This document shows, one piece after another, positions 1-7,804 of a stretch of DNA of 64,000 nt. The stretch spans positions 1,612,001 to 1,676,000 of the forward strand of contig NZ_CP132976.1 in assembly GCF_030864005.1 (NCBI RefSeq), read 5' to 3'. Position numbers and translations under genes: made by a program. The notes beneath the pieces were generated by a model. It was not told the DNA's origin. It searched no databases and saw only the letters and a list, made by a program, of their open reading frames with translations. The first letter of the stretch is position 1; each line of letters opens with the position of its first letter. The stretch is from Achromobacter seleniivolatilans (GTDB lineage: Bacteria > Pseudomonadota > Gammaproteobacteria > Burkholderiales > Burkholderiaceae_B).

Positions 1-375
1 AAGGAACGCGGACATCTGGGCATGGACATGGTGGTGGCGAAGCTGCCGACTGCGGGCAAGAAGATCTGCCTGGTGACGGGCCAGATCATCATGCTTTACA
101 TCGTGGGCCTGATGTTCAAAGGCAGCTGGGAACAGGCCGTGATCAATGCCGACGTCAGCGCGCCGGTCAGCGGTTTGCCGCTGGCCATCGTGTACGCGTC
201 AGGCTTGGTGTTTTCCTCGTTGGCCGGGCTGATCATCGCGGTCGACCTGTACCGAGTGCTGAGCGGCAAGCTGAATGACCAGGATCTGATCATGGTTCAA
301 GAATCCGAAGAAGCCGTGCAGCTCAAGCAAATTCTGGACGATGCGCAACAGCGCGCTCCCGGGAGAAGCGCATGA
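1..375 (+). CDS. TRAP transporter small permease (DctQ-type), 5'-truncated by window edge
   Basis: Small membrane subunit of a tripartite ATP-independent periplasmic transporter, which pairs with the large permease and a periplasmic binding protein to take up organic acids using an ion gradient. The reading frame is open through base 1, and residues before the first ATG (position 22) read KERGHLG, matching the RGH-x-x-hydrophobic segment found in the middle of DctQ proteins, so the true start lies upstream of the window. Two hydrophobic segments are visible (around 61-115 and 175-260). The stop overlaps the start of the large permease by 4 bp, indicating translational coupling. The binding-protein gene is not in the window and may lie upstream. 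Substrate is unknown; the adjacent pca genes suggest an aromatic acid. Confidence 0.85.
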   Translation, partial: KERGHLGMDMVVAKLPTAGKKICLVTGQIIMLYIVGLMFKGSWEQAVINADVSAPVSGLPLAIVYASGLVFSSLAGLIIAVDLYRVLSGKLNDQDLIMVQESEEAVQLKQILDDAQQRAPGRSA

Positions 376-1652
376 CCATCGCCGTTTTCATCGGTTCGTT
401 GTTGGGGGTCATGGCGCTGGGCGTGCCGATCGCTTTTGCATTGTTGGCCAGCGGCGTCGCGTTGATGTGGCACCTGGACATCTTTGATTCGCAGATCCTC
501 GCGCAGAACGTGATCGGCGGCGCGGACAGTTTTCCGCTGCTGGCCGTGCCGTTCTTCATGCTTGCGGGCGAGATCATGAATGTCGGCGGGCTGTCGCGTC
601 GCATTGTGGATCTGGCGCTGGCCCTGGTTGGCCACGTCAAGGGCGGGCTGGGATACGTCACCATCATGGCCGGCTGCCTCTTGTCCGCCTTGTCCGGCTC
701 GGCAGTGGCCGACGCGGCCGCACTGACCGCGTTGCTGCTGCCCATGATGGTCAGCGCTGGCCACAAGAAGGAGACCGCCGGCGGCCTGATTGCCGCGACC
801 GGCGTGATCGGCCCGGTGATTCCACCCAGCATCGGTCTGGTCATATTTGGCGTGGCGGCCAATGTGTCGATTTCCAAGCTGTTCATGGCGGCCATCGTTC
901 CCGGCCTGATGATCGGCGGCGCCCTGTGGCTGACCTGGGCGTGGCTGGTCCGGCGAGAAAAAGTGGTTCCGCCGCCACGCAAATCCGCACAGGAAATTGC
1001 CACGGCATTTCGCAAGGCGTTGTGGGCGCTGATGCTGCCGGTCATCATCCTGGTGGGCTTGCGCATGGGCGTATTTACGCCCACGGAAGCCGCGGTGGTC
1101 GCCGCCGTGTACGCCTTGTTCGTGTCCACGCTGGTCTACCGGGAGCTAAAGCTCAACCAGCTCTATGCGGTGTTTGTCTCGGCTGCCAAGACCAGCGCCA
1201 TCGTCATGTTTCTTATTGCGGCCGCCATGGTCAGCGCCTGGCTGATTACCGTGGCCGACCTGCCCGCCAAGGTCGTGGACCTGCTGCAGCCGTTCATGGG
1301 CAACAAGATTCTGCTAATGGCGGCCATCATGGTGCTGGTCATGGTGGTTGGCACGGCCATGGACATGACGCCCACCATTCTGATTCTGACGCCGGTGCTG
1401 ATGCCGCTGGTGCGGGCGGCGGGCATTGATCCGGTGTACTTCGGTGTGCTTTTCATCATCAACAATTCGATCGGCCTGGTCACGCCGCCCGTAGGCACCG
1501 TCCTGAATGTCGTGGCGGGCGTCGGAAAGATGCGGATGGATGATGTCACTCGCGGTGTCGTGCCGTTCATGGTGGCGGAGTTCCTGATCATGTTCCTGAT
1601 GGTGGCCTTCCCTGCCCTGGTAATCGTGCCCGCCCGTTGGTTTGGCGGCTGA
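372..1652 (+). CDS. TRAP transporter large permease (DctM-type)
   Basis: 426-residue polytopic inner-membrane protein, the usual length for the DctM subunit that forms the transport channel of TRAP systems. Nearly the whole protein is hydrophobic, with repeated glycine/proline-rich transmembrane segments such as GVIGPVIPPSIGLVIFG around residue 140 and a second related segment, NNSIGLVTPPVGTVLNV, around residue 365. These are the paired GxxxPP-type motifs of the family. Its start overlaps the small permease stop. It precedes protocatechuate dioxygenase genes in the same direction with a 71-bp gap, so uptake of a protocatechuate precursor or a related aromatic acid is a reasonable inference, but substrate cannot be read from the permease. 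Confidence 0.93.
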   Translation: MTIAVFIGSLLGVMALGVPIAFALLASGVALMWHLDIFDSQILAQNVIGGADSFPLLAVPFFMLAGEIMNVGGLSRRIVDLALALVGHVKGGLGYVTIMAGCLLSALSGSAVADAAALTALLLPMMVSAGHKKETAGGLIAATGVIGPVIPPSIGLVIFGVAANVSISKLFMAAIVPGLMIGGALWLTWAWLVRREKVVPPPRKSAQEIATAFRKALWALMLPVIILVGLRMGVFTPTEAAVVAAVYALFVSTLVYRELKLNQLYAVFVSAAKTSAIVMFLIAAAMVSAWLITVADLPAKVVDLLQPFMGNKILLMAAIMVLVMVVGTAMDMTPTILILTPVLMPLVRAAGIDPVYFGVLFIINNSIGLVTPPVGTVLNVVAGVGKMRMDDVTRGVVPFMVAEFLIMFLMVAFPALVIVPARWFGG

Positions 1653-1668
1653 CCGGTGCGAACCGTCT

Positions 1669-1703
1669 GCGCTTCCCTGGCCGGATGACCGCCTGGGAAG
1701 CGC
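1669..1703 (+). repeat. 9-bp inverted repeat in the dctM-pcaH gap
   Basis: Perfect stem GCGCTTCCC (1669-1677) and GGGAAGCGC (1695-1703) with a 17-base loop. It ends 4 bases before the AAAGGAG ribosome-binding site of pcaH (about 1707-1713). In RNA it would form a stable hairpin just ahead of the ribosome site; no T-tract follows, so it is not a classical intrinsic terminator. It could be a processing/stability element or a regulator-binding operator. Confidence 0.5.
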
Positions 1704-1723
1704 TTCAAAGGAGATTTTCCGCA

Positions 1724-2425
1724 ATGACCCATCTTGCTCAATACCGGCGCCCTTTCTGGAACACTCAGCCCGGCTACCGGTTCGATCCCTACGGCTCCAC
1801 ACAACTGCGCTCGCCCAACGAAGCCCTGATCGTCGTACCGCAGACCTTATCTGAAATTACGGGACCGGCCTTCGGCGCCGCGTTTGTCAGGCAAGGCGAC
1901 AACGACTTGACGCGTGTGGCAAGCGCCGACGCGATCGGAGAAAGAATCATTGTGTCGGGCCGCGTCCTGGACGAAAACGGCCGCCCGGTCCCCGATGCGC
2001 TGATCGAAATCTGGCAGGCCAACGCCGCAGGCCGCTATTTGCACAAGCGCGATCAGCACGACGCTCCGCTTGATCCCAACTTCAGAGGTGAAGGCAGGAC
2101 GGTCACCGATGCGCAGGGCCGCTACCAGTTCAAGACGATCAAGCCCGGCGCCTATCCCTGGGGCAATCACTACAACGGATGGCGCCCGCAACACATCCAC
2201 TTTTCCTTGTTTGGCCGCGCCTATGCCACGCGCCTGGTTACGCAGATGTACTTCCCGGGCGATCCTTTGCTGGAGTTCGACCCCATCTTCCAGTGCATCC
2301 AGGACGTCAAGGCGCGCAACCGGCTGATCGCGACGCTCGATTGGGAAACCACCGTGCCCGAATACGCGCTGGGCTACCGCTTCGATATCGTGCTGCGCGG
2401 CCGCAACGCGACCCCATTGGAGTAA
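1724..2425 (+). CDS. pcaH: protocatechuate 3,4-dioxygenase, beta subunit
   Basis: Catalytic iron-bearing subunit of the enzyme that opens the ring of protocatechuate between its hydroxyls to give 3-carboxy-cis,cis-muconate (first step of the beta-ketoadipate pathway). 233 residues, the family norm. The four expected Fe(III) ligands are visible: Tyr105 in GRYLHKRD, Tyr144 in AYPWGN, and His157 and His159 in WRPQHIHF. The start at 1724 is chosen because AAAGGAG lies about 10 bases ahead; an in-frame upstream start at 1637 lies inside dctM and would add a non-homologous N-terminus. Only 3 bases separate it from pcaG, so the two subunits are co-translated. Confidence 0.96.
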   Translation: MTHLAQYRRPFWNTQPGYRFDPYGSTQLRSPNEALIVVPQTLSEITGPAFGAAFVRQGDNDLTRVASADAIGERIIVSGRVLDENGRPVPDALIEIWQANAAGRYLHKRDQHDAPLDPNFRGEGRTVTDAQGRYQFKTIKPGAYPWGNHYNGWRPQHIHFSLFGRAYATRLVTQMYFPGDPLLEFDPIFQCIQDVKARNRLIATLDWETTVPEYALGYRFDIVLRGRNATPLE

Positions 2426-2428
2426 GCC

Positions 2429-3007
2429 ATGCTCTATCCCACTACCTCGCAAACCGTCGGCCCCTACTTGCACATCGGGCTGTCCGGCTTGAACTGTGCG
2501 GACCTTACCGCCGGCCTGCCCCACCTGGAAGCGACCGCAATCGTGATTGAAGGACGCGTCACCGATGGGCAGGGCAACCCCGTGCCCGACGGCATGGTCG
2601 AGCTCTGGCAAGCCGACGCGCGCGGTGTGTACCGGCATCCCGATGATCCCGGATTTGCCAGCGCGGAGTCCCAAAGCGCCAGCTTCACAGGGTTCGGCCG
2701 CGTGCCGACCGAGCCCGATGGGTCTTTCCGCTTCACTACGATCAAGCCCGGGCCGGTGGCAGGGCCGGATGGGTCGCAGCAGGCCCCGCACCTTGTGGTT
2801 TCGCTATTCATGAGAGGCCTGCTCAAGCACCTGTCGACGCGGATGTACTTTCCGGACGAGACGCGTGCGAATGAGCAGGATTGGATACTGAGCAAGGTGC
2901 CCGCCGCCCGCCGGGAAACGCTGATCGCGCACGACACCGGCAGCGGCATATTGCGCTGGAACGTGGTCTTGCAAGGTTCGGGCGAAACCGTGTTCTTTGA
3001 TATTTGA
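2429..3007 (+). CDS. pcaG: protocatechuate 3,4-dioxygenase, alpha subunit
   Basis: 192-residue non-catalytic partner of PcaH, sharing the intradiol-dioxygenase beta-sandwich fold (TDGQGNPVPDGMVELWQAD parallels the DENGRPVPDALIEIWQAN segment of PcaH). It begins with the typical alpha-subunit opening TSQTVGPYLHIGL. As in the family, the metal-ligand tyrosine/histidine set of the beta subunit is not conserved here (no HIH motif). The alpha/beta heterodimer assembles into the cytoplasmic dioxygenase. It follows pcaH by 3 bases and precedes pcaB by 24 bases. Confidence 0.95.
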   Translation: MLYPTTSQTVGPYLHIGLSGLNCADLTAGLPHLEATAIVIEGRVTDGQGNPVPDGMVELWQADARGVYRHPDDPGFASAESQSASFTGFGRVPTEPDGSFRFTTIKPGPVAGPDGSQQAPHLVVSLFMRGLLKHLSTRMYFPDETRANEQDWILSKVPAARRETLIAHDTGSGILRWNVVLQGSGETVFFDI

Positions 3008-3031
3008 CCGCGCTGACGGCGCCCCAATCTC

Positions 3032-4417
3032 ATGACCGTAATTTCCGGACTGACGGAGCAGATCTACTCCGATCGCGACATCATGGCCTTGTTCTCAGGA
3101 ACAGGAATAATCCGCCGGATGCTGGAGGTGGAAGCGGCGCTGGCGCGTGCCGAGGGTCACTGCGGAGTAATTCCGGCAAGTGCCGCCCTTTGCATCCATG
3201 ATGTCTGCCACGTTGGAGATGTTGACGGCATGCTGGACCTGGCCGCCATTGCCGACGCATCAATCGCGGCCGGCAATATCGCCATCCCTTTCGTCAAGCA
3301 ATTGACGGCAGCGGTACACAGGGTCGATCCCGAGGCTGCGCGGTATGTGCATTGGGGCGCCACCAGCCAAGACATTCTGGACACGGCACTTGTGTTGCAG
3401 ATTCGTCAGGTGGCATCCCAACTGGATCAGGATCTTCTGGCCGCCACAGAGGCATGTGCGCGGCTGACTGCCGTCCATCGGGACACCATCATGGTGGGCC
3501 GCACGTGGTTACAACACGCGCTACCTACGACTTTTGGCGCCAAGACGGCCGGCTGGCTACAGGCATTAGAGCGCAGCCGTTTGCGATTGCGGCAGGACGG
3601 AATTCAGGTGGCGCAGCTGCAATTCGGCGGTGCTGCTGGCACGTTAGCCAGCCTTGGCACTTCAGCCCCTGCGGTTTCACAGGCGCTGGCCGCTGAGTTG
3701 GGGCTGGCATTGCCCGCCATGCCATGGCATTCGCATCGAGACCGCCTGGCCGACATCGCCGCGACCCTTGGCGTCTTGACGGGCACGCTCGGCAAGATCG
3801 CCCGCGATATCTCGTTGATGGCTCAGACAGAAGTCAGAGAGCTGGCCGAGCCCGGCGGCCCTGGGCGAGGCGGTTCAAGCACCATGCCCCATAAGCGCAA
3901 CCCCGTCGGCTGCGCGGCGATTCTGGCCGCTGCGACGCGCGTTCCTCCGCTGGTTTCGACGATCCTGTCTGCAATGATTCAAGAACACGAACGCGCGTTA
4001 GGTGGCTGGCAAGCCGAATGGGATGTCTTGCCGCAAATCGCGTCGTTGACCGGCGGCGCCCTGCGGCATCTGGTCGGAATTCTGGACGGGCTAGACGTCC
4101 ACCCCCTGCGGATGAAGGAAAACCTGGACGCAACAAAGGGTTTGATCCTGGCCGAGGCTTACGCACTGGCGCTGGGGTCGCATATCGGACGTCTGCAGGC
4201 CCATGAATTGGTAGAGCAAGCGACCAAAGAAGCCATCCGCAACGATTGCTCGTTACCCGTCAGTATCCGCGCCGCCTTATCCGTCGATCCCTTGATGCGT
4301 GACTTGTTTAGTGATGAAGAGATTGAACAGTTGGGAAAGCCGGAGAATTATGTGGGCGCAGCATCGTCCATTTGTGACACGGTGCTGGCGCATTGGAAAC
4401 AGAGCGTGGGCACTTAA
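3032..4417 (+). CDS. pcaB: 3-carboxy-cis,cis-muconate cycloisomerase
   Basis: 461-residue member of the fumarase/aspartase superfamily that cyclises the PcaGH product to gamma-carboxymuconolactone. The superfamily signature GGSSTMPHKRNP lies around residue 280, and the family-typical GRTWLQHALPTTFG segment lies around residue 155. Bacterial PcaB proteins are about 450 residues, so this is full length. Third gene of the pca run. The next pathway genes (decarboxylase pcaC, enol-lactonase pcaD) do not follow; the next gene is on the opposite strand, so they must be elsewhere. Confidence 0.94.
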   Translation: MTVISGLTEQIYSDRDIMALFSGTGIIRRMLEVEAALARAEGHCGVIPASAALCIHDVCHVGDVDGMLDLAAIADASIAAGNIAIPFVKQLTAAVHRVDPEAARYVHWGATSQDILDTALVLQIRQVASQLDQDLLAATEACARLTAVHRDTIMVGRTWLQHALPTTFGAKTAGWLQALERSRLRLRQDGIQVAQLQFGGAAGTLASLGTSAPAVSQALAAELGLALPAMPWHSHRDRLADIAATLGVLTGTLGKIARDISLMAQTEVRELAEPGGPGRGGSSTMPHKRNPVGCAAILAAATRVPPLVSTILSAMIQEHERALGGWQAEWDVLPQIASLTGGALRHLVGILDGLDVHPLRMKENLDATKGLILAEAYALALGSHIGRLQAHELVEQATKEAIRNDCSLPVSIRAALSVDPLMRDLFSDEEIEQLGKPENYVGAASSICDTVLAHWKQSVGT

Positions 4418-4476
4418 TTTTATCCGGCAAAAATTGCGCCATTTTCACAGAGTTAGATTTATTTTGAAGAGGGCAT

Positions 4477-5112
4477 CTAGGCCGACGCCGCCGTCAAGCT
4501 ATACACCGACGCAGGCGGCAAGTTCATAGGAACAAACCTTGATCTGCGTGCCGACACGCCGCAAGCGGCCAGTACAGCCGGAGATATCGGGCAACGCACG
4601 CCATAGGTGAACAGGTGCATGGCGCCACCCGGACGCATGGCGCCGAACACGGCGGCGAGCAACTGCTGGTGGTGCGTCCCGCTCATGTTCCGTAACGGCA
4701 GACCGCAGATGGTCGTGCCGATTCCGTCCAGTTCGGGGTGGCTTTCGCGGGACAGTTCTTGCGCGGGCACTTGGAGCACGGTTGCTTCTGGAAACTGCTT
4801 GCGTAGGTCGCGGCTCATTTCTGTGTCCTGTTCAACCAGGACAAGGCTGGATGGATGGACGCCCCGCCGCAGCATTTCTCGCGTGAAGACGCCCGTGCCG
4901 CAACCCAGCTCCAACACTTTTCCCGCCCGGGGCTGGATGGACGCCGTAATGGCGGCCGCCAGCGCCGCGCCCGATGGCGCGACGGCGCCTATGGCGGCGG
5001 GATTGTTCAACAGTGCCTTGATGAACTGTTTTCGCTCTTGCAGCCAGCTCATTGACGCGCTGGATACCCGCTTGGGGTGCGCGACGGTCTTGCACGATGG
5101 CCTGAAATACAT
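4477..5112 (-). CDS. class I SAM-dependent methyltransferase, phospholipid N-methyltransferase-like
   Basis: 211-residue protein with a SAM-binding motif I, VLELGCGTGVFTREML, around residues 66-81, followed by an acidic LVLVEQD motif. The N-terminal stretch KALLNNPAAIGAVAPSG resembles the COG3963 group (phospholipid/phosphatidylethanolamine methyltransferase-like). The start at 5112 is preceded by AGGAG about 11 bases upstream; an internal ATG at 5052 (MSWLQER) is the alternative and would remove 20 residues of weak similarity. Convergent with pcaB across 59 bases. The lipid substrate is inferred from family resemblance only. Confidence 0.8.
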   Translation of the reverse strand: MYFRPSCKTVAHPKRVSSASMSWLQERKQFIKALLNNPAAIGAVAPSGAALAAAITASIQPRAGKVLELGCGTGVFTREMLRRGVHPSSLVLVEQDTEMSRDLRKQFPEATVLQVPAQELSRESHPELDGIGTTICGLPLRNMSGTHHQQLLAAVFGAMRPGGAMHLFTYGVRCPISPAVLAACGVSARRSRFVPMNLPPASVYSLTAASA

Positions 5113-5261
5113 GGTGCTTCCAACTCCTGAGTGAGCGCTTTGTAATGCGGTAGGTTTTTTTAGATGACCATACCCGCACTAGACTGCCCACACCCAGAAC
5201 CGGGCGTAATCACCCGTGTCAAAATGCACTCCACTCCCCTGCCCTGCGCTTCACCCGCTGC
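5113..5261. other. 149-bp intergenic region between two minus-strand genes
   Basis: Lies upstream of the 4477-5112 methyltransferase and downstream of the 5262-5552 gene. It contains a short T-run near 5153-5161 and presumably the methyltransferase promoter. No confident promoter boxes, operator repeats or coding potential were seen. Confidence 0.4.
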
Positions 5262-5552
5262 CTAGCGTACCGTCCTGATCAGACGAGCGATCTTCGAAAT
5301 TCCGCCCGTGCCGCTGGCAGCGCGCCCGACAAGCGCGGTGCCGGCCGCCGTAAATAGAGCCCGGCGCAGGACGGTGCGCCCGCGCATGCCCGCCACCATC
5401 AGCAGTGCGCCCAGCCCAAACACAATCAGATGCTCGCCGGGGAAATCAGGGCGCGCGTCGTCGATGGCCTTCAATCGCTGACCTAGCGATTGCTGTTGCG
5501 CGTCGTCGCCCGCGCCGGTGTCTACCAATGAGTGCTTGGCGGTTCTTTTCAT
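5262..5552 (-). CDS. small membrane-associated hypothetical protein
   Basis: 96-residue protein. After a hydrophilic N-terminus (residues 1-38) there is one hydrophobic segment, EHLIVFGLGALLMVAGM (about 40-56), then a basic, alanine/glycine-rich tail ending in ARLIRTVR. Start is supported by GGGAG 7 bases upstream. The upstream PRC-barrel gene ends 12 bases before, so the two are probably co-transcribed. Function is not recognised; a small envelope stress protein resembling YqjD/ElaB-type tails would fit but is not demonstrated. Confidence 0.65.
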   Translation of the reverse strand: MKRTAKHSLVDTGAGDDAQQQSLGQRLKAIDDARPDFPGEHLIVFGLGALLMVAGMRGRTVLRRALFTAAGTALVGRAASGTGGISKIARLIRTVR

Positions 5553-5564
5553 AGTGTGGCTCCC

Positions 5565-5957
5565 TTACTTGGCATAGGTGAACTCTGGCAGCGCCTTCAG
5601 GCTGTCTTTGGACGCATTCGGAAGCTGAAACTGATCCTCCACAACCTGGATGCTGGCTAATGGCACCGTTACCAAGTGCGTACCCACGCCCAGCAAGCCG
5701 CCAACGGACAGCACCGCATAGGGCTCCCACTCAGGCGGGCCAAGAATCAAATCGTCCACAGTGCCAATTTTTTCCTTATTGCCGTTGTAGACGGTGGCGC
5801 CGCTTATCTTCGACGCCCGGTAGCCCGCAGCAATTTTGGCCACATCAACGCGAACTTCGGTTACGGACTGCGGCGCACCCTGCGCCGCGGCAATAGGCAC
5901 ATTGGACATCACTCCCAACAGAACAGCCCATCCAATGGCGGCGGATTTCTCGATCAT
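5565..5957 (-). CDS. secreted PRC-barrel domain protein
   Basis: 130 residues from the ATG at 5957, which has AGGAG 7 bases upstream. Residues 1 to about 27 form a signal peptide (hydrophobic GWAVLLGVMSNVPIAAAQG, cleavage near AQG). A PRC-barrel follows, with ISGATVYNGNKEKIGTVDDL and a glycine-rich SVGGLLGVGTHLVTVP strand. PRC-barrels are small beta-barrels that bind partner macromolecules. It likely acts in the periplasm and forms a two-gene unit with the small membrane protein downstream. A second, shorter-fold relative (no signal peptide) lies at 52684-53082. Confidence 0.8.
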   Translation of the reverse strand: MIEKSAAIGWAVLLGVMSNVPIAAAQGAPQSVTEVRVDVAKIAAGYRASKISGATVYNGNKEKIGTVDDLILGPPEWEPYAVLSVGGLLGVGTHLVTVPLASIQVVEDQFQLPNASKDSLKALPEFTYAK

Positions 5958-6140
5958 GGCGCGTCTCCTGGTGGCCGTTTGGCCGTTCGTAACGCCGGGT
6001 GGCGGTCCCGCTGCATCAGCAAGTTCCGGTCCCGCAGTGTGCTGAACGTGCAGCAGCGCGGAGCAACGGAACCGCTTATCGGGAATAAGAATTGCGGCTA
6101 GAGGAAAAAGCGCGTCCAGCACGGCGCAAGGACTCAACCC
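5958..6140. other. divergent intergenic region
   Basis: 183 bp between the minus-strand PRC-barrel gene and the plus-strand acyl-CoA dehydrogenase-like gene. It must hold promoters for both. Weak sigma-54-like matches occur on each strand (about 6021-6037 minus, 6081-6095 plus) that keep only the GG/GC dinucleotides; they are much poorer than those at 44.8-53.7 kb and are not called. AAGGA ahead of 6141 is the ribosome site. Confidence 0.4.
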
Positions 6141-7190
6141 ATGTTCAGAACGATAAATCGCGCCACTCGCGCCGCCGCCGACCTTCTGGATGAACAATTG
6201 GCGGACATGGTTTGGCCGGTAGTGCCCGGCCAGAGCTTGCGCGCGCTGGTGGACGCGGGATGCGACGCCTTGCCAATGCCAGGGTCAGGAGACACCTTGT
6301 CTCGCTGGAAGACCCTGGCCAAGGTTGGCGCGGCGGATCTGGGGCTGGCCAAGCTGTTCGAGGGTCATACCGATGCGCTGGCTATTCTTGCGGAACTGCA
6401 TGGCGCCGCTGGCCCGCTGGCTGGCAGCCGCTGGGGGGTGTGGTGTGCCGAGCCGCCTCAGTATCGGGTCGGGATTACATGTTTAACGGATGGCCGAGTG
6501 GAACTCAACGGGATAAAGGCCTGGTGCTCTGGCGCGTTGGACCTGACGCATGCGCTTGTCAGCGGGTGGGACCGCGCGGGCCGCCCGTGTCTGGCTGCCC
6601 TGCACCTGGATCAGGCTGGCGTCACGATGATCGACCCGGGCTGGCATGCAGTGGGAATGCGAACCAGCGCCACAGTGAATGTGCGGTTTGATCGCGTATT
6701 TGGGACGCTGGTCGGAGCGCCAGGCGCCTACGTTGATCGACCGGGATTTCTGCATGGTGGCGCGGGGGTGGCTGCCTGCTGGTACGGTGGCGTCACCCGT
6801 GTTGCGCAGCGGCTGCGGCTGGCAGCCAGCGCGCCAAGCGGGCTGGAACATGTGGACCCCTTCCGATTAGCCCATTTGGGGGCCGCTGATACCGCGCTTG
6901 CCCAGGCTCGCGCCGTACTGCGCGAAGCTGCATCCGCTATTGATGCCGCGCCGGATGACGGCTGTGCGCTGGTCACCGCTAGAGCCAGGCTGGCCGTTGA
7001 AGCCGCGGCAGAGGAAGTGCTGCTGAGAGCAGCGCGCGCATTGGGCGCCGGTCCGATGTGCCAGGACGCCGCATTTGCCCAGGCCATGGCGGACTTACCG
7101 GTATTTATCCGGCAGAGCCACGCTGAACGTGATCAAGCGGCCCATGGCGCGCTGGTAGCGGCGCTTACGGAGCCGCCATGGATTCTGTAG
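6141..7190 (+). CDS. acyl-CoA dehydrogenase-like flavoprotein
   Basis: 349 residues with acyl-CoA dehydrogenase architecture: helical N-terminus, a central strand region with ELNGIKAWCSGALDLTHALV (about 115-135; the NG-x-K-x-W/F-x-S-G motif that binds FAD) and a helical C-terminal domain beginning near RLAASAPSG. It is shorter than the usual 380-400 residues. It overlaps the next gene by 13 bp and the three genes 6141-8441 form one unit with a methyltransferase and a glycosyltransferase. In related clusters a PIG-L deacetylase accompanies these; none is seen here. The real substrate is unknown; modification of a glycan or lipid intermediate rather than beta-oxidation is inferred from context. 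Confidence 0.78.
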   Translation: MFRTINRATRAAADLLDEQLADMVWPVVPGQSLRALVDAGCDALPMPGSGDTLSRWKTLAKVGAADLGLAKLFEGHTDALAILAELHGAAGPLAGSRWGVWCAEPPQYRVGITCLTDGRVELNGIKAWCSGALDLTHALVSGWDRAGRPCLAALHLDQAGVTMIDPGWHAVGMRTSATVNVRFDRVFGTLVGAPGAYVDRPGFLHGGAGVAACWYGGVTRVAQRLRLAASAPSGLEHVDPFRLAHLGAADTALAQARAVLREAASAIDAAPDDGCALVTARARLAVEAAAEEVLLRAARALGAGPMCQDAAFAQAMADLPVFIRQSHAERDQAAHGALVAALTEPPWIL

Positions 7191-7804
7191 ACGGACATTT
7201 CGAGCGCTTGTATCAAAGCGGCGTAGACCCGTGGCGCGTGCGCGACGCTTGGTACGAGCAGCGCAAGCGCGAACTGATTCTGGCTGCGTTATGCAGGCAG
7301 CGCTACGCCCACGCCTTCGAAGCGGGTTGCGGCGAAGGCGATATGACCCTGCGGCTGGCACAGCGATGCACACAGGTCTGCGCAGTTGACGGATCACCGA
7401 CCGCCGTACAGCGATGCCGTATCCGAGTCACAGCGCAACAAGAGAAAGGCGTCGAGGTGCTAGCTCTGCGACTGCCCAGCCAATGGCCGGACGCCCGGCA
7501 GAGTTTTGATCTGGCGATTGTCTCCGAGATTGCTTACTACTTTAACGACGCCGACCTGGCCGGATTTCTCAGGCGTCTTTGGCATTGCCTGCAACCAGGC
7601 GCAGAGGTGGTCGCCTGCCATTTTCGCCCCGCGTTTTCTGACCGCCGTCAGCACACCGACGCCATACACGAAGCGATTGCCCAAATGCCCGGCATGACTT
7701 TACTCGTCCATCACCTGGAAACGGAGTTCAGGCTGGATATCTGGCGCAAACAGCCGCCGCAGCAAGGACACGACGATGATCGGAATTTGCATTCCTGCCC
7801 ATGA
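7178..7804 (+). CDS. NodS-like SAM-dependent methyltransferase
   Basis: 208 residues. The N-terminus carries the NodS-type signature FERLYQSGVDPWRVRDAWYE, followed by SAM-binding motif I AFEAGCGEGDMTLRLA (about 47-62) and an acidic CAVDGSP motif II. NodS methylates the amino group of a deacetylated chito-oligosaccharide, so an amino-sugar or similar acceptor is plausible but unproven. GGAG lies 5 bases before the ATG, inside the preceding gene, and the 3' end overlaps the glycosyltransferase by 29 bp, showing tight coupling. Confidence 0.83.
   Translation: MDSVDGHFERLYQSGVDPWRVRDAWYEQRKRELILAALCRQRYAHAFEAGCGEGDMTLRLAQRCTQVCAVDGSPTAVQRCRIRVTAQQEKGVEVLALRLPSQWPDARQSFDLAIVSEIAYYFNDADLAGFLRRLWHCLQPGAEVVACHFRPAFSDRRQHTDAIHEAIAQMPGMTLLVHHLETEFRLDIWRKQPPQQGHDDDRNLHSCP

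Noticed and set aside
6021..6095. Sigma-54-like matches on both strands in the divergent gap
   Set aside because: Only the GG and GC dinucleotides and spacing are kept; the CACG and flanking bases differ, unlike the six called elements.
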